64,000 bases of DNA from Proteiniclasticum ruminis DSM 24773 (GCF_000701905.1 NZ_JNKC01000004.1:1-64000), one strand, 5' to 3'; positions 43,880 to 53,513 are shown, counted from the stretch's first letter. A program made the numbers and translations. The notes: generated by a model not told the origin, from the sequence alone.

Positions 43880-44497
43880 CTAGTTCTTGGATTTTTTGTT
43901 TAGGAACATGCCTGCTTCCAGGATATCCATGACTTTTTCCACCACTTCATCCAGGTTATCATCCTTGTCTTCATCAAACATCACATACTTCAGTCCGATG
44001 AAGTTTGAAACCCCCATGAGAAAATAGCTGAGGATTGTGGTATCCACATCTACAACTTCTCCTTTTTCCTGGGCTTTCACAAGTCCTGTGGCATATCTTC
44101 CGGCAAAGTCCTCATAGTACTCAATAAACAGTGTCTTATCGATGTAGAGTGACTCCCAGATGATGTTGTAGACATGTTTATGGTCTCTGATATACACCAA
44201 AAACGCCTTCAAACCTATTTTTTCCGCTTCAAATCTTGTATGGCTTGGCTTGATATCCAATGCAATGGCTTTTCTGATATCGTGGCTGTAGCTTAAAAGC
44301 AGAAATTTATACAGACTGTATTTGTCCTTAAAATAAATATAAAAGGTGCCCAGAGCAATATTGGCTTCGTTGGTAATATCGATGATGGAAGTAGCATGAT
44401 AGCCCTTCTCAAAGAATAGCTCCTCAGCCGCACGGACGATATTATCTAAAGTCTTCTGTCCTCTTTTGGTTTTTGGTAAATTTACAAACTCTTCCAA
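43880..44497 (-). CDS. TetR-family regulator, probable controller of the acyl-CoA gene cluster
   Basis: 205 residues from TTG at 44497 with AGGAGA 4 bases before. The N-terminal helix-turn-helix is T-S-I-I-D-I-T-N-E-A-N-I-A-L-G-T-F-Y-I-Y-F at about 37-57. The C-terminal ligand domain is variable, as usual. It lies 116 bases downstream of the hydrolase gene on the same strand. Two 22-bp palindromes in the 53.5-54.3 kb regulatory region are candidate operators. The inducer may be an acyl-CoA, by analogy with FadR/FasR-type TetR proteins. Confidence 0.88.
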   Translation of the reverse strand: MEEFVNLPKTKRGQKTLDNIVRAAEELFFEKGYHATSIIDITNEANIALGTFYIYFKDKYSLYKFLLLSYSHDIRKAIALDIKPSHTRFEAEKIGLKAFLVYIRDHKHVYNIIWESLYIDKTLFIEYYEDFAGRYATGLVKAQEKGEVVDVDTTILSYFLMGVSNFIGLKYVMFDEDKDDNLDEVVEKVMDILEAGMFLNKKSKN

Positions 44498-44612
44498 AGT
44501 ATCTCCTAACTGCCAGTCTTACTCTTCGGGTCTTTGACTGGTCTCTTCAAATTATATCATTTCGATTTTATCACAACAGGGACAATTATGAAACACTATC
44601 ATTCTCAAAAGA

Positions 44613-45431
44613 TTATAGTACTGTCATTTCTAAATCGGAAGCATTGATATAACCTAGAGTCAGTGCGGTAAAAAGTGCTGGCTTTTCATACATGGATCCG
44701 TGTCCTGTCTTTGGCAGCATCACATAATCAGAGTTCACAAGAAGTTTATGAAGCGCTTCCTGTTCCTCTTTTGGGGTGATGAAGTCATTCTCGCTGCTCA
44801 CAATGAGTGTTCTGGTTCTGATATCCTTCAGCCCCTCTGTCACATCGTGGGTCTCTGCGCTTCTTGTCAGGCGCACCATGGAGTCCATAAACTCCTTATT
44901 ACTGAATACTGTAGCCGTAAGAAGTTTCTTCCGGTTCTCCATCCATTCCCTGTTCCGGTTATAGAACTCAGGGGAATAGATGACAGGAATGGTTGTGAGA
45001 TAGTAATCCAGTGCATTGTCTCTACTTAAGTTCCACGCATCTCCGATGTCCTTCAGCCAAGGGCTGGTTCTGTGGGACGTGTTGAAAAGCACCAGCCGTT
45101 CCACCAGGGACTCATATTTTGTGATGAATCTTAAAGCAACTTCTCCCCCATAGGAGATTCCTAAGAGGTTCACTCTTTCATAGTTCAGTTCTTTTATGAG
45201 CGCATGAAGCACTTCCACCTGAAGGTCCTGAGTATACTCTTCTTCCACCTTATCTGACTGTCCCTGATCCAGAAAATCCAGAAGGATCAGTCTGTTGTTT
45301 GCACTGAAGGCTTCTTTGAAGATCCCCCAGCTTTTTGTGGACATCATGATGCCGTTCAGAAGAATCAGGGGTTTTCCTGCACCATGGGTTTCATAATATA
45401 CGTTTTTCCCCTGATATTCAAAATATACCAT
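44613..45431 (-). CDS. alpha/beta hydrolase
   Basis: 272 residues, no signal peptide. Nucleophile elbow G-I-S-Y-G-G (Ser93), oxyanion region L-L-N-G-I-M-M, acid in S-S-E-N-D-F-I-T and catalytic His in P-K-T-G-H-G-S. It is eight bases after the CoA-transferase stop, so co-transcribed with it. It could release an acid from an ester, or hydrolyse an acyl thioester. The substrate cannot be read from the sequence. Confidence 0.85.
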   Translation of the reverse strand: MVYFEYQGKNVYYETHGAGKPLILLNGIMMSTKSWGIFKEAFSANNRLILLDFLDQGQSDKVEEEYTQDLQVEVLHALIKELNYERVNLLGISYGGEVALRFITKYESLVERLVLFNTSHRTSPWLKDIGDAWNLSRDNALDYYLTTIPVIYSPEFYNRNREWMENRKKLLTATVFSNKEFMDSMVRLTRSAETHDVTEGLKDIRTRTLIVSSENDFITPKEEQEALHKLLVNSDYVMLPKTGHGSMYEKPALFTALTLGYINASDLEMTVL

Positions 45432-45439
45432 TTTTTCAC

Positions 45440-46753
45440 CTACTTATCAAAAATCAGGCCCAGCTCATGTGCTTCCTTGAGGATTTCATCTCTGAAATCA
45501 GGGTGTGCAATTGCAATGAGTCTTTCAATTCTCTCGCGGACATTGGTGCCACGAAGATGAGCGATACCGTATTCTGTCACAACCATATCCACATCATTTC
45601 TGGAAAGAGTCACAATGGCTCCCGGCTTTAGGAATGGCACAATCTTGGACTTCTCTTCTCTTTCACCAGTTACTGGATTTTTCACCATGGCTGTGGAATA
45701 AAGAGCAATGAAGCTTCGGCCATTCTTGGCATTTTGAGCACCTACGGCAGTGTCAGACTGGCCGCCGGTTCCTGAGAACTGAATATGTCCAATGGACTCA
45801 GAGCACACCTGGCCGGTGAGATCCACTTCTAGTGCTGTATTGATGGATACCATGTTGTCATTGAGTCCGATGATTGCAGGATCATTGACATACTTTCCGT
45901 TGAGGATCATGACAGAAGGATTATTATTAATGAAGTCATACAGCTTCTGATTGCCCAGGGCAAAGGTAGCCACATGCTTTCCTTTATGAAGAGACTTCTT
46001 CTTTCCTGTCACTGCACCACATTCGATAAGATCCACCATTCCAGAGGTCATCATCTCCGTATGGATTCCAAGATCCTTCTTTCCCTTCAGCGCAGATGCC
46101 ACTGCGTTGGGGATACCGCCGATGCCCAGCTGCAGCGTATCACCATCATGGATGAGGTCTGCAATGTAAGCACCAATCTTCAGATCCTTCTCATTGGGTA
46201 CTGTGTCAGGAAGTGAAGGCACTTTATAATCCGCTTCAATGAAATAATCAATGTCCGAATAATGAATCTCCACATCCCCGAAAGTTCTTGGATAATTCGG
46301 ATTGATCTCTATAATCACAATGCCTGCATTCTCTATCATCTGGGATTCATAGGTATTGGAGGTGGAGAGGGAGATGAATCCATGCTCATCGGGCATAGAA
46401 GCGGTACCGACAAAAATATCAGGCTTCACATGGTCCAGTCTCTTCCATCCCGCCAGATGGAGATGATTGGGTATAAACGATACATTGCCGTTTTTGAATG
46501 CTCTACGTAGAGGTGGAGAGAAGAACCATCCATCGATATTAAATGCATCCACGTATTCTTCCTTCAGAAATTCCCCGCTGGCCATAGAAAGACAGTTGGT
46601 GATGGTGACATTCTTCACTCTGTCTGCGATGGTGTGGATGCTGTTCATAATAAGCTGAGCTTCTCCCGCACCAAGGCCTGTTACTACATTCATATCTGAT
46701 TGGATCATGGCTAATGCCTGTTCCAGGCTGATCACTTTTTCTTTATAGGACAT
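45440..46753 (-). CDS. acetyl-CoA hydrolase/transferase family CoA-transferase (4-hydroxybutyrate/butyrate type)
   Basis: 437 residues, the size of 4-hydroxybutyrate and butyryl-CoA:acetate CoA-transferases. G-I-G-G-I-P-N-A-V lies at 211-218, and the catalytic Glu is E233 in G-I-H-T-E-M. Q-F-S-G-T-G-G-Q-S-D and T-E-Y-G-I-A-H-L-R-G mark the C-terminal domain. It moves CoA from acetyl-CoA or another donor to a carboxylate, a cheap way to activate an imported acid. It is separated from the binding-protein gene by a terminator. Confidence 0.92.
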   Translation of the reverse strand: MSYKEKVISLEQALAMIQSDMNVVTGLGAGEAQLIMNSIHTIADRVKNVTITNCLSMASGEFLKEEYVDAFNIDGWFFSPPLRRAFKNGNVSFIPNHLHLAGWKRLDHVKPDIFVGTASMPDEHGFISLSTSNTYESQMIENAGIVIIEINPNYPRTFGDVEIHYSDIDYFIEADYKVPSLPDTVPNEKDLKIGAYIADLIHDGDTLQLGIGGIPNAVASALKGKKDLGIHTEMMTSGMVDLIECGAVTGKKKSLHKGKHVATFALGNQKLYDFINNNPSVMILNGKYVNDPAIIGLNDNMVSINTALEVDLTGQVCSESIGHIQFSGTGGQSDTAVGAQNAKNGRSFIALYSTAMVKNPVTGEREEKSKIVPFLKPGAIVTLSRNDVDMVVTEYGIAHLRGTNVRERIERLIAIAHPDFRDEILKEAHELGLIFDK

Positions 46754-46780
46754 AATTAGGCGCCTCCTGATTTATTTTTT

Positions 46781-46812
46781 TAAAAAAGGGCAGGTCTTCA
46801 CCTGCCCTTTAA
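46781..46812 (-). terminator. terminator downstream of the Liv-type binding-protein gene
   Basis: AAAGGGCAGGT / ACCTGCCCTTT hairpin followed by TTTAAAAAAAT on the minus strand. Some read-through into the CoA-transferase is probable, since I see no clear promoter after it. Confidence 0.7.
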
Positions 46813-46938
46813 GACCATTATGTTTTCCTTTTGATACAGGTTTCCTATTACTAGAATAGGATATTTTAAACGTTGATGATAGGGGTTTTTAAAAATAGAT
46901 GCATCTTCAAGAAATCATATCGTCTGTGTTACTGAGTC

Positions 46939-48201
46939 TTATTTTCCTAGAAGGGAATCCATGGACTGAAGTCCGTCTACTGGTACCCAACCTGGTGCAT
47001 TTTCTACCAGGCCAACCTTGGACAGGTTCATTTCCTGTGTACCTGCTCTAAGACCTCCAGCGTAGTTGATTTCTCCACCAAATGGGTTCTTGATTGGAGC
47101 GCTTTCCAGTGCATCCATGTACTTGTCCCATGTAACAGTTCCTTCTACTCTCTTCAGACCTTCTACGAAGAAGTGTCCAGCGATCCATCCGGTCATTGCA
47201 TATACGTTTGTTGCGTAGTCTGGAGCCCATTCAGCAAATGCTGCTAGGCTGTCTGCATTTGCAACTAGGTCAACCCAACCAAGTCCGTATACATCAAACT
47301 TGCCGTTGATTTCATTGATAACAGCTTCAGAGATTACTGGGGATACGTTCACGTAGGTTGTGATCAGGTCTTTGTTTACGTTCTGAGCAGCCAGTTCCTT
47401 CACGATGGTAGGAATGGTTGCCTGAATTGCAGCTCCGATGACGAAGTCCACGTTAGCATTCTTGATGGAAGTCACTGCGGAAGAAACGTCTGTTGCACCA
47501 GCAGCTACCTGCTCTGCAACGATTTCTACGCCAAGTTCCTTCGCTTTTGCTTCTACACCAGCAAATAGATCCTTACCAGCATCGTCGTTAGTGTAGATTA
47601 CACCAATCTTCTTCGCTTCGAAGTCACCTACTGCTCTTGCTACCATGATCTGTCCTTCAGTCTGGTAGATTGGCTGTACAGGGAAGATTCCTCTGTCTTT
47701 GCCTTCAGCCTTGTCATTGTAAAGCTGACCGATACCTGTTGCAAAGTAAACTGCAGGAATTCCGTATTCCTTCACGTCTTCGATGGTAGCACCAACAACT
47801 GGTGTGCCAAAGTGTCCAACAAGAGCGAAGATCTTTTCATCTTCAACCAGTGTGGAAAGAGCAGCCTTACCCTTAACTGGATCAAATTCATCGTCAATAT
47901 GCTTGAATTCAATCTTTCTTCCGTTCACGCCACCTGCTTCATTGATCATCTTGAAGTAAGCTTCGATACCAGCGTTGAATGGTACACCAACAGGAGCATA
48001 GTTTCCGGATGTAGCAGCAGAGTTACCAACGATAATCTTGTCATCGAATACACCCTGAGCAGGTTCTTCGTCCTCAGGCTTTTCTACAGGGGTTTCAGTT
48101 CCTGGAGTTCCTGGTGTTTCTGGAGTTTCTTCCTTTGCGCCGCATGCAGCGAAAGATGCTACTATTGCTAGGGATGCCAGCATAGCGATGATTTTTTTCA
48201 T
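46939..48201 (-). CDS. branched-chain amino-acid-type ABC binding lipoprotein
   Basis: 420 residues. The lipoprotein signal ends F-A-A-C with the Cys near residue 20, and is followed by a repetitive T-P-E-T-P-G-T-P-G linker and a Peripla_BP_6 (LivJ-like) domain starting I-I-V-G-N-S-A-A-T-S-G. The family binds Leu/Ile/Val but also aromatic acids, amides and short carboxylates. Here it sits in an operon of acyl-CoA genes, so a carboxylate is more likely than an amino acid. It lies 138 bases after livF-like, not first as is common. Confidence 0.9.
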   Translation of the reverse strand: MKKIIAMLASLAIVASFAACGAKEETPETPGTPGTETPVEKPEDEEPAQGVFDDKIIVGNSAATSGNYAPVGVPFNAGIEAYFKMINEAGGVNGRKIEFKHIDDEFDPVKGKAALSTLVEDEKIFALVGHFGTPVVGATIEDVKEYGIPAVYFATGIGQLYNDKAEGKDRGIFPVQPIYQTEGQIMVARAVGDFEAKKIGVIYTNDDAGKDLFAGVEAKAKELGVEIVAEQVAAGATDVSSAVTSIKNANVDFVIGAAIQATIPTIVKELAAQNVNKDLITTYVNVSPVISEAVINEINGKFDVYGLGWVDLVANADSLAAFAEWAPDYATNVYAMTGWIAGHFFVEGLKRVEGTVTWDKYMDALESAPIKNPFGGEINYAGGLRAGTQEMNLSKVGLVENAPGWVPVDGLQSMDSLLGK

Positions 48202-48339
48202 GTAGTGTTCCTCCTTAAATTACAATGATCATTCATTGTTTTGAACTTAATAATGGTAGATTGATTGGTATGTTGTGTTGTTTAGGTTCTGGTATGTTGT
48301 GTGTTGTTTATTTAAGTACAGAAGTACCTTAAATATAAA

Positions 48340-49065
48340 TTAGTGTTTGCCCAGGTAGGCTTCCACAAGTTTAGGATCATTTGCAAGATCGCTGGCTTTG
48401 CCATGAGTGTTCACAAGGCCCAGCTCAATGACATACCCATAATCTGCAATTTTCAGTGTCTGTGCAGCATTCTGCTCCACGATGATGACGGTGGTTCCCT
48501 CTTCCTTGATTTCCTTCACGATGTTCATGATGTCCTGCACAATCAGCGGTGCAAGACCTAAGGAAGGTTCATCCAGAAGAAGCACTTTGGGGCTGCTCAT
48601 AAGAGCTCTGCCGATGGCCAGCATCTGCTGCTCTCCTCCGGATAATGTGGAGGAAACCTGATTCTTTCTTTCCTTCAGGACTGGGAAGTATCTGTATACT
48701 CTGTCAAAGTTCTTCTGGATGGTTGCCTTGTCCTTTACAGTAAAAGCTCCCGCTTTGAGATTCTCTTCAACAGTCAGATCTCTGAATACCGCTCGTCCTT
48801 CTGGTGACATGGAAATACCAAGTCGAGCTATTTTTTCAGGTTCCATCTTCGTGATGTCTTGTCCATAGAGTTCTATAGATCCGCCCTCACTTTCGATGAT
48901 TCCGGATATTTTTTTCAGTGTTGTGGTCTTTCCTGCACCATTGGCACCAAGAATCGCCACTACATCTCCCTCGTATACCGTAAGGTCAATGCCTTTCAGT
49001 GCTTGAATGGCACCGTAGCTCACTTTGAGATTTTTGATCTGTAATGCTATTTTCTTTTCACTCAT
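48340..49065 (-). CDS. livF: Liv-type ABC ATPase, LivF
   Basis: 241 residues. Walker A is G-A-N-G-A-G-K-T-T, the signature L-S-G-G-E-Q-Q-M-L-A-I-G-R and Walker B V-L-L-L-D-E-P-S-L-G-L-A. It ends D-P-K-L-V-E-A-Y-L-G, the LivF finish. It pairs with LivG on the two permeases. It starts one base after the livG stop. Confidence 0.93.
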   Translation of the reverse strand: MSEKKIALQIKNLKVSYGAIQALKGIDLTVYEGDVVAILGANGAGKTTTLKKISGIIESEGGSIELYGQDITKMEPEKIARLGISMSPEGRAVFRDLTVEENLKAGAFTVKDKATIQKNFDRVYRYFPVLKERKNQVSSTLSGGEQQMLAIGRALMSSPKVLLLDEPSLGLAPLIVQDIMNIVKEIKEEGTTVIIVEQNAAQTLKIADYGYVIELGLVNTHGKASDLANDPKLVEAYLGKH

Positions 49066-49066
49066 A

Positions 49067-49858
49067 CTACTCCACTCCTAAATATGCTGACTGGACAGCA
49101 TGATTTTGCTGTATCTCCTTAGGGGTGCCGATGGTCAGGAGTTTACCGAAGTTGATGGCGCAAATGCGGTCACAGATATCCATCACAAGCCTCATGTCAT
49201 GTTCTACCAGAAGGATGGCACAGTTGAACTCATCTCTGATTTTCTTGATCAGCTTAGCCAGTTCCAATGTTTCGCTGTCATTAAGACCTGCAGCAGGTTC
49301 ATCAAGAATGATGAGCTTTGGTCTTGCCATGAGCGTTCTTGCCATCTCTACCTTCTTCAGGATTCCATATGGCTGACCTCCGACGAGCATATCCTTTCTG
49401 TCCAGAATACCCAGATTCTCAAGGATTTTTTCAGCCTCTTCCCTGTACTGCTTCTCTTCTTTTCTCGCCTTTGGCAGTCTCAGCGCCTGGGAGAATGTAT
49501 TCGCCTTGAAGTCGATATGACCGCCGATGAGCACATTGTCGATGATGCTGAGCTCTCTGATCAGCTCTACGTTCTGGAAGGTTCTGACCAGTCCCAGCTT
49601 AATGATTTCATGTACAGGCTTTGTCGTCAGTTCTGTTACCTGATCGCCGTGCCCTTTAAACAGGATTTCTCCAGTATTAGGCTTATAGAACTGTGTGATG
49701 CAGTTGAACACAGTGGTTTTTCCCGCTCCATTTGGTCCGATAAGTCCAAAGATTTCTTTTTCTTTAATATCGAAAGAAAGATTGTCAACAGCTTTCAATC
49801 CGCCAAAGGCAATGGAAAGTCCCTCGACATTCAGTACACGGTTCTCCATCTTACTCAT
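49067..49858 (-). CDS. livG: Liv-type ABC ATPase, LivG
   Basis: 263 residues. Walker A is G-P-N-G-A-G-K-T-T, with the LivG-specific insertion around L-G-L-V-R-T-F-Q-N-V-E-L and Walker B L-I-I-L-D-E-P-A-A-G-L-N. The ABC signature is degenerate (Y-G-I-L-K-K-V-E in place of S-G-G), so hydrolysis may depend more on one composite site. It overlaps livM by eight bases. Confidence 0.92.
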   Translation of the reverse strand: MSKMENRVLNVEGLSIAFGGLKAVDNLSFDIKEKEIFGLIGPNGAGKTTVFNCITQFYKPNTGEILFKGHGDQVTELTTKPVHEIIKLGLVRTFQNVELIRELSIIDNVLIGGHIDFKANTFSQALRLPKARKEEKQYREEAEKILENLGILDRKDMLVGGQPYGILKKVEMARTLMARPKLIILDEPAAGLNDSETLELAKLIKKIRDEFNCAILLVEHDMRLVMDICDRICAINFGKLLTIGTPKEIQQNHAVQSAYLGVE

Positions 49859-50885
49859 CTTTCTTTCCTCCTTTTTTCAGTTTTCCGAAAAGCTTCTTGA
49901 TATCGTAGCCGATTCCTATCAGTCCATTCGGATAGAAGATAATCACCAGGATGATCAGAAGTCCATTCAGGATATAGGAGAGATTCTCAAAATATGGAAT
50001 CTGCTTCAGGAACAGATCAGGTACTGCAAATACGATGAACGCACCCAGTACTGTTCCATAAATGGATCTCAATCCACCGATAATGATGATGGCAAGGAAA
50101 TCCAGTGACATCTTCAGAATCCATGTGCTTGGGTAGGAGAATTTGATGAAGTGCACATAGAGCACCCCTGCGATACTTGCAAATACGGTAGCCAGAGCAA
50201 AAGCCATCAGTCTGTGGGTAAGAAGATTCACACCCATAGCCTGTGCCGCTGCTTCAGAACCTCTCATGGCGTTCAAGGCACGCCCCAGCTTTCCATTCAT
50301 CATGTTATAAGTCAGGATCATCACGATGACCAGTATTACAACAATGAAGTAATACGTCGTCGTTCGATCCAGTTCAAATCCATCAAATCCAGGTATAAAT
50401 CCTAAGAGAGTTGGATAACTTGCTGACTTGCCGCTGAATCCGCCAGTGAATGGCACCAGCTCTTCAAAGGTCTTTCTGAGAACCTCTGAAACAGCCAGGG
50501 TTGCGATGGCAAGATAAAGACCTTCAATTTTCAGAGATACCAGTCCTACCAGTATTCCGAGAAGTGTAGGAATCAGAACTGCCAGCAAAAATGCAGCTTC
50601 AAAAGGAAGTTCCAGGTCTATGGTCAGATAAGCAGAGACATAGGAAGCCAGTCCCATAAATCCAGCAGTACCTAATGAGATCAGGCCGGACCATCCAAGC
50701 AGGATGTTGAGGCCAAGAGCTGCAATGGCATAAATGAGTGTACCACCGATGGTGGTGATGTATCCGTTTTTCAAGATTCCTGCTTCCGCCAGAGGTGGAA
50801 CCAGTGCCAGAACAGCACCAAATAGAATCAGGCCCAGAATCGGATATTTCTTTAAAATGTTCTTCTCTTTCGTCATACTCTTCAT
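49851..50885 (-). CDS. livM: Liv-type ABC permease, LivM
   Basis: 344 residues with about ten membrane segments. Family features are G-L-N-I-L-L-G-W-S-G-L-I-S-L-G and the EAA-like loop G-S-E-A-A-A-Q-A-M-G-V-N. It forms a heterodimeric channel with LivH. One base follows the LivH stop. Confidence 0.93.
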   Translation of the reverse strand: MKSMTKEKNILKKYPILGLILFGAVLALVPPLAEAGILKNGYITTIGGTLIYAIAALGLNILLGWSGLISLGTAGFMGLASYVSAYLTIDLELPFEAAFLLAVLIPTLLGILVGLVSLKIEGLYLAIATLAVSEVLRKTFEELVPFTGGFSGKSASYPTLLGFIPGFDGFELDRTTTYYFIVVILVIVMILTYNMMNGKLGRALNAMRGSEAAAQAMGVNLLTHRLMAFALATVFASIAGVLYVHFIKFSYPSTWILKMSLDFLAIIIIGGLRSIYGTVLGAFIVFAVPDLFLKQIPYFENLSYILNGLLIILVIIFYPNGLIGIGYDIKKLFGKLKKGGKKDE

Positions 50886-50886
50886 C

Positions 50887-51762
50887 CTACACCTTCTTCA
50901 CAATCTTCTTCCCGATGAGTCCATATGGTCTGAAGACAATGAACACCAGGATCAGAATATAGAGAATCTGTCCGCCCCAAACGGAGGACACATAAAACAG
51001 CAAGAGGTTTCTTACGATACCCATGATATACGCACCTATAACTGGTCCGTGGAAGGTCTGGAATCCACCAAGAACACAAGCAACCAGGGCTGTGATCTGC
51101 ACTTCATCCATGAGATTCAGCGTAACTGAGGTCATTGGCGCGGTCATGACACCAGCTATGACACCCAAAACTCCCGCAACTCCCCAGGCTGCCATGGTGA
51201 CGTTCTTTGTAGGAACTCCCATGAGCCTTGCCACATATTCATTGGAAGCTGTGGTTCTAATGGCAAGTCCCCATTTTGTCTTCTGCAGTATATAGAACAT
51301 CAGAAGCATGATGGCCAGGCCTAAGGCAATGTTGAACAATCCATTATAGGAGATGGATGCTCCAAGGAAGGAGAGATCACCTGATTCAATAAGTCTTGGC
51401 AGTCTTAGCGGATCCACACCAAAGAAGATGGGCGCAAGTCCAAGAACAATCATGATGAGGCCTAAGGTGATGATCTGCTTTGCCACCGGAGACACATTTT
51501 TCGTGTGCCTTAAGATCAGCACATCGATGAGGAATCCCATGAGAATCGCACTGAGGATTCCGCCGATGACCGCCAGCCATAGCGGCAGTCCGAACTTATT
51601 GAAGAGGAAGGTCACCACAAAGGTATTGAACATGGCAACGGCTCCCTGAGCAAAGTTCGTGGTATAGGATGTTCTGTAGATGATGATGATTCCTAAAGCA
51701 GCCAGTGCATAGATGCTTCCGGTTTCCAAACTTCTAAGAATAATTTGTATGAAAGTACTCAA
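50887..51762 (-). CDS. livH: Liv-type ABC permease, LivH
   Basis: 291 residues with about eight membrane segments: S-I-Y-A-L-A-A-L-G-I-I-I-I-Y near the start and the coupling loop T-T-A-S-N-E-Y-V-A-R-L-M-G-V. It starts with TTG directly abutting the KAS III-like stop (no gap), so translation is coupled. Confidence 0.92.
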   Translation of the reverse strand: MSTFIQIILRSLETGSIYALAALGIIIIYRTSYTTNFAQGAVAMFNTFVVTFLFNKFGLPLWLAVIGGILSAILMGFLIDVLILRHTKNVSPVAKQIITLGLIMIVLGLAPIFFGVDPLRLPRLIESGDLSFLGASISYNGLFNIALGLAIMLLMFYILQKTKWGLAIRTTASNEYVARLMGVPTKNVTMAAWGVAGVLGVIAGVMTAPMTSVTLNLMDEVQITALVACVLGGFQTFHGPVIGAYIMGIVRNLLLFYVSSVWGGQILYILILVFIVFRPYGLIGKKIVKKV

Positions 51763-52782
51763 TTAGCTTTCACCCCATTTAATGACATTGGCAGCCCACA
51801 CGTAGCCGATTCCTGCGGCAACCATGCTTACAACGCTTCCGTCCTGAACCTTCCCTTCCTGGAGAGCCAGGTGAAGAGACAGAATCTGATCCACCTGTCC
51901 GATATGTCCATAATCTTCCAGATAGATGGACTGGTCTTCCGAAAGTCCCAGTTCATTCAGCATGGCTACATGGCCGGATCTCTTCATGTGAAGAATCGCC
52001 AGATAGTCAATATCCTTTCTTTCAAGATCTGATTTTCTTAATGATTCGTCGATACACTTGTACCAATTTGGCATTGATACCACATTCAGTCTGTCTTTCA
52101 TCTTCTTGGCATCCATGAGTCTCAGACTCTTGTAAGCCTCGTCTCTGTTTTCAGGAGTAATCGGATTGCATGTGCCTCCGATTTCCACGCCTGCGGTTCG
52201 GGCTAAAGATCCATCAGCAATGATGTGGGATCCCAGAAGAAGGTTCTTTCCATAATTTTTCTTGAGGATGATGGCTCCGCCGCCAGCCCCCAGATTGAAC
52301 ATCATAGACATGTTCTTATCGCTGTAATCCACGAAGTCTCCATTTCTGTATCCGCCTGCAATGAGGATGGTGTTTATGGAGTCATCGTTCATAAGCATAT
52401 CTTTTGCAATCTTCATGGTGGATACAGTGGTGCAGCATCTGTTGGCCAGATCTATACCCCAAGCATTCACCGCGCCGATTCTGTCCTGAATATACAGTGC
52501 TGAAGTGGTCAGTGGATACTCTTTCCATTCTTCTCCTACACAGAGAATCACATCAATATCCAGAGGATCGGTGCCAGTGTTTTTCAGTGCATCCAGCGCT
52601 GCCAGAGCGCCCATTTCCTGTGTACCGTCCTGTGCTCCAGGGATTGGTTTCTTTCTGATACCCAGTTTATCTACTACAGCCTCTTCAGACCAGACGCCCA
52701 TGGTTTTCTCAGAGATTTCTTTCCCAGTCATAAAGGATTCTGGAATATAAATCCCAGTTCCTACAATTCCTACATTCGTCAT
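51763..52782 (-). CDS. KAS III-like thiolase-fold enzyme (FabH family), atypical active site
   Basis: 339 residues. The thiolase-fold active Cys is in D-L-A-N-R-C-C (C116), aligned with Cys112 of FabH. H265 in I-L-H-M-K-R is at the place of FabH His244. The third residue, Asn274 in Y-G-N of FabH, is His293 here in Y-G-H-I-G-Q. It is therefore not a routine FabH, and no other fatty acid synthesis gene is near. In an operon with a reductase, hydratase, acyl-CoA dehydrogenase and CoA-transferase, it may cleave or form 3-oxoacyl-CoA in place of a thiolase. HMG-CoA-synthase-like condensation is an alternative. It is second in the operon after the SDR gene. Confidence 0.8.
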   Translation of the reverse strand: MTNVGIVGTGIYIPESFMTGKEISEKTMGVWSEEAVVDKLGIRKKPIPGAQDGTQEMGALAALDALKNTGTDPLDIDVILCVGEEWKEYPLTTSALYIQDRIGAVNAWGIDLANRCCTTVSTMKIAKDMLMNDDSINTILIAGGYRNGDFVDYSDKNMSMMFNLGAGGGAIILKKNYGKNLLLGSHIIADGSLARTAGVEIGGTCNPITPENRDEAYKSLRLMDAKKMKDRLNVVSMPNWYKCIDESLRKSDLERKDIDYLAILHMKRSGHVAMLNELGLSEDQSIYLEDYGHIGQVDQILSLHLALQEGKVQDGSVVSMVAAGIGYVWAANVIKWGES

Positions 52783-52793
52783 GTTAAACCTCC

Positions 52794-53513
52794 TTACAGT
52801 CTCATGCCTCCGTTGACAGACAGATTGTGACCTGTTACGTAAGAAGATTCATCTGAAGCCAGGAACAGTGCAGCATTTGCAATTTCCTCAGGCTGAGCCA
52901 GTCTTCCAAGCATGGTCTGTGCAGCGAATTTATCCAGAAGATCCTGTGGAACAGTCTTCAGAATATCTGTCATGGTGTAGCCAGGGGAGATTGCATTTAC
53001 TCTGACCTGTGCACCCTTCATCGCAAATTCCTTAGCCCAGGTCTTCGTCATACCAATGACTCCTGCTTTTGTTGCAGCATAGTTTGCCTGGCCAATGTTT
53101 CCGAACTCTCCTACTACAGAAGAAATGTTGATGATGGAACCCTTACCGTTTGCCTGCATCTGAGGTCCTACGTGTCTTGTCAGGTTGAATACACCCTTCA
53201 GATTCACATCAATCACCAGATCCCACATCTCATCAGTCATCTTTCTTGTAAGCGCATCACGTGTGATTCCAGCATTGTTCACAAGAATATCAATCTTACC
53301 ATACTTTTCTGTAACGTAATCAACAAATGCCTTACAAGCTTCTCCATCTGCTACATTCAGCTTATAGCCTTCCACATTTGGATTTTCATAAGCAAGCTCA
53401 CCCATGTCAGCTGCAATCACCTTAGCACCTTCATTTACGAATAGCTCTGCCATAGCCTGTCCTAGTCCACGAGCTCCACCAGTAATAACTGCAACTTTGT
53501 CTTGTAATCTCAT
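52794..53513 (-). CDS. short-chain dehydrogenase, FabG-like 3-oxoacyl reductase
   Basis: 239 residues, classical SDR. The NAD(P) motif T-G-G-A-R-G-L-G is at 11-18, N-N-A-G at 79-82, and the catalytic Ser132, Tyr145 and Lys149 have normal spacing. It ends Y-V-T-G-H-N-L-S-V-N-G-G as FabG proteins do. By family it interconverts 3-oxoacyl and (R)-3-hydroxyacyl thioesters. It is first in the minus-strand operon, behind a strong promoter with a palindromic operator. Confidence 0.92.
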   Translation of the reverse strand: MRLQDKVAVITGGARGLGQAMAELFVNEGAKVIAADMGELAYENPNVEGYKLNVADGEACKAFVDYVTEKYGKIDILVNNAGITRDALTRKMTDEMWDLVIDVNLKGVFNLTRHVGPQMQANGKGSIINISSVVGEFGNIGQANYAATKAGVIGMTKTWAKEFAMKGAQVRVNAISPGYTMTDILKTVPQDLLDKFAAQTMLGRLAQPEEIANAALFLASDESSYVTGHNLSVNGGMRL

